From Baffinella frigidus (taxonomy: Eukaryota; Cryptophyceae; Cryptomonadales; Baffinellaceae), in the NCBI GenBank assembly GCA_026770585.1, contig MU646733.1:265527-276123 (forward strand): a DNA stretch of 10,597 nt. Reading direction: 5' to 3'. The notes under the pieces are model-generated. The model had not been told where the DNA came from. It ran no database searches and saw only the letters and a program-made list of their open reading frames with translations. Positions 10,554-10,597 of this stretch are shown one piece after another (position 1 is the stretch's first letter; each line of letters starts with the position of its first letter). The translations under genes and the position numbers were made by a program.

Positions 10554-10597
10554 TACACACACTCCCCTGCTTCATAGACACACTCTCCTGCTTCATA
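10554..10597 (+). repeat. 21-bp tandem repeat at window end
   Basis: ACACACTCCCCTGCTTCATAG is followed by a second unit ACACACTCTCCTGCTTCATA that the window cuts off. It lies just inside the intron after exon 6. Confidence 0.8.

Overview
The window is nuclear DNA of a eukaryote, most likely a microalga or related protist. Coding pieces are short and GC-rich. They are joined by GT-AG introns whose phases agree across every junction I could place. Many introns are packed with degenerate 7-bp plant-type telomere-like repeats (TTTAGGG/CCCTAAA and variants such as GGGTGCA). I cannot name the species. Nothing bacterial, viral, rRNA or tRNA is visible.

Two genes diverge from an AT-rich intergenic stretch at about 4387-4829. 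Leftward (minus strand, 4386 to 49 and beyond the window edge) lies the mRNA decapping enzyme DCP2, modelled here as eight exons: 4085-4386, 3868-3950, 3124-3425, 2086-2188, 1321-1457, 683-943, 418-516 and 49-167. It has box A, a complete Nudix box assembled across the exon 3/4 junction, box B, a basic linker, and then a segment resembling the LsmAD region of ataxin-2/Pbp1 proteins. Rightward (plus strand, 4830 to 10535 and beyond) lies a second multi-exon gene that I do not recognise. Its exons are 4830-4961, 5325-5399, 6547-6600, 8491-8577, one of the twins 9618-9691 or 9963-10036, and 10451-10535. Its product starts with a predicted N-myristoylation signal and is hydrophilic and charged.

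The introns are the striking part. Partial or complete copies of most internal exons lie next to the real exon: DCP2 exons 4 and 5, and exons 2, 3, 4 and 5 of the second gene. By eye the copies differ from the real exons mainly at synonymous positions. One exon (9618-9691 and 9963-10036) is duplicated intact at 74 nt, so only mutually exclusive use keeps the frame. Several introns carry short direct repeats at their splice sites, as introner-type insertions do.

The introns also hold several families of palindromic, MITE-like elements: a CCACCAGCCCTCA-ended family (four copies), a CTAGCTCTGCC-ended family (three copies, two carrying a Nudix-exon-like stretch), a 141-bp foldback that breaks one exon copy, and smaller hairpins. 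A 17-bp inverted repeat pairs the end of DCP2 exon 2 with the 3' splice site of its intron. The layout is either a genuine exon-shuffling, introner-rich locus or partly an assembly mosaic of diverged alleles or paralogues. Long reads and RNA-seq would separate these.
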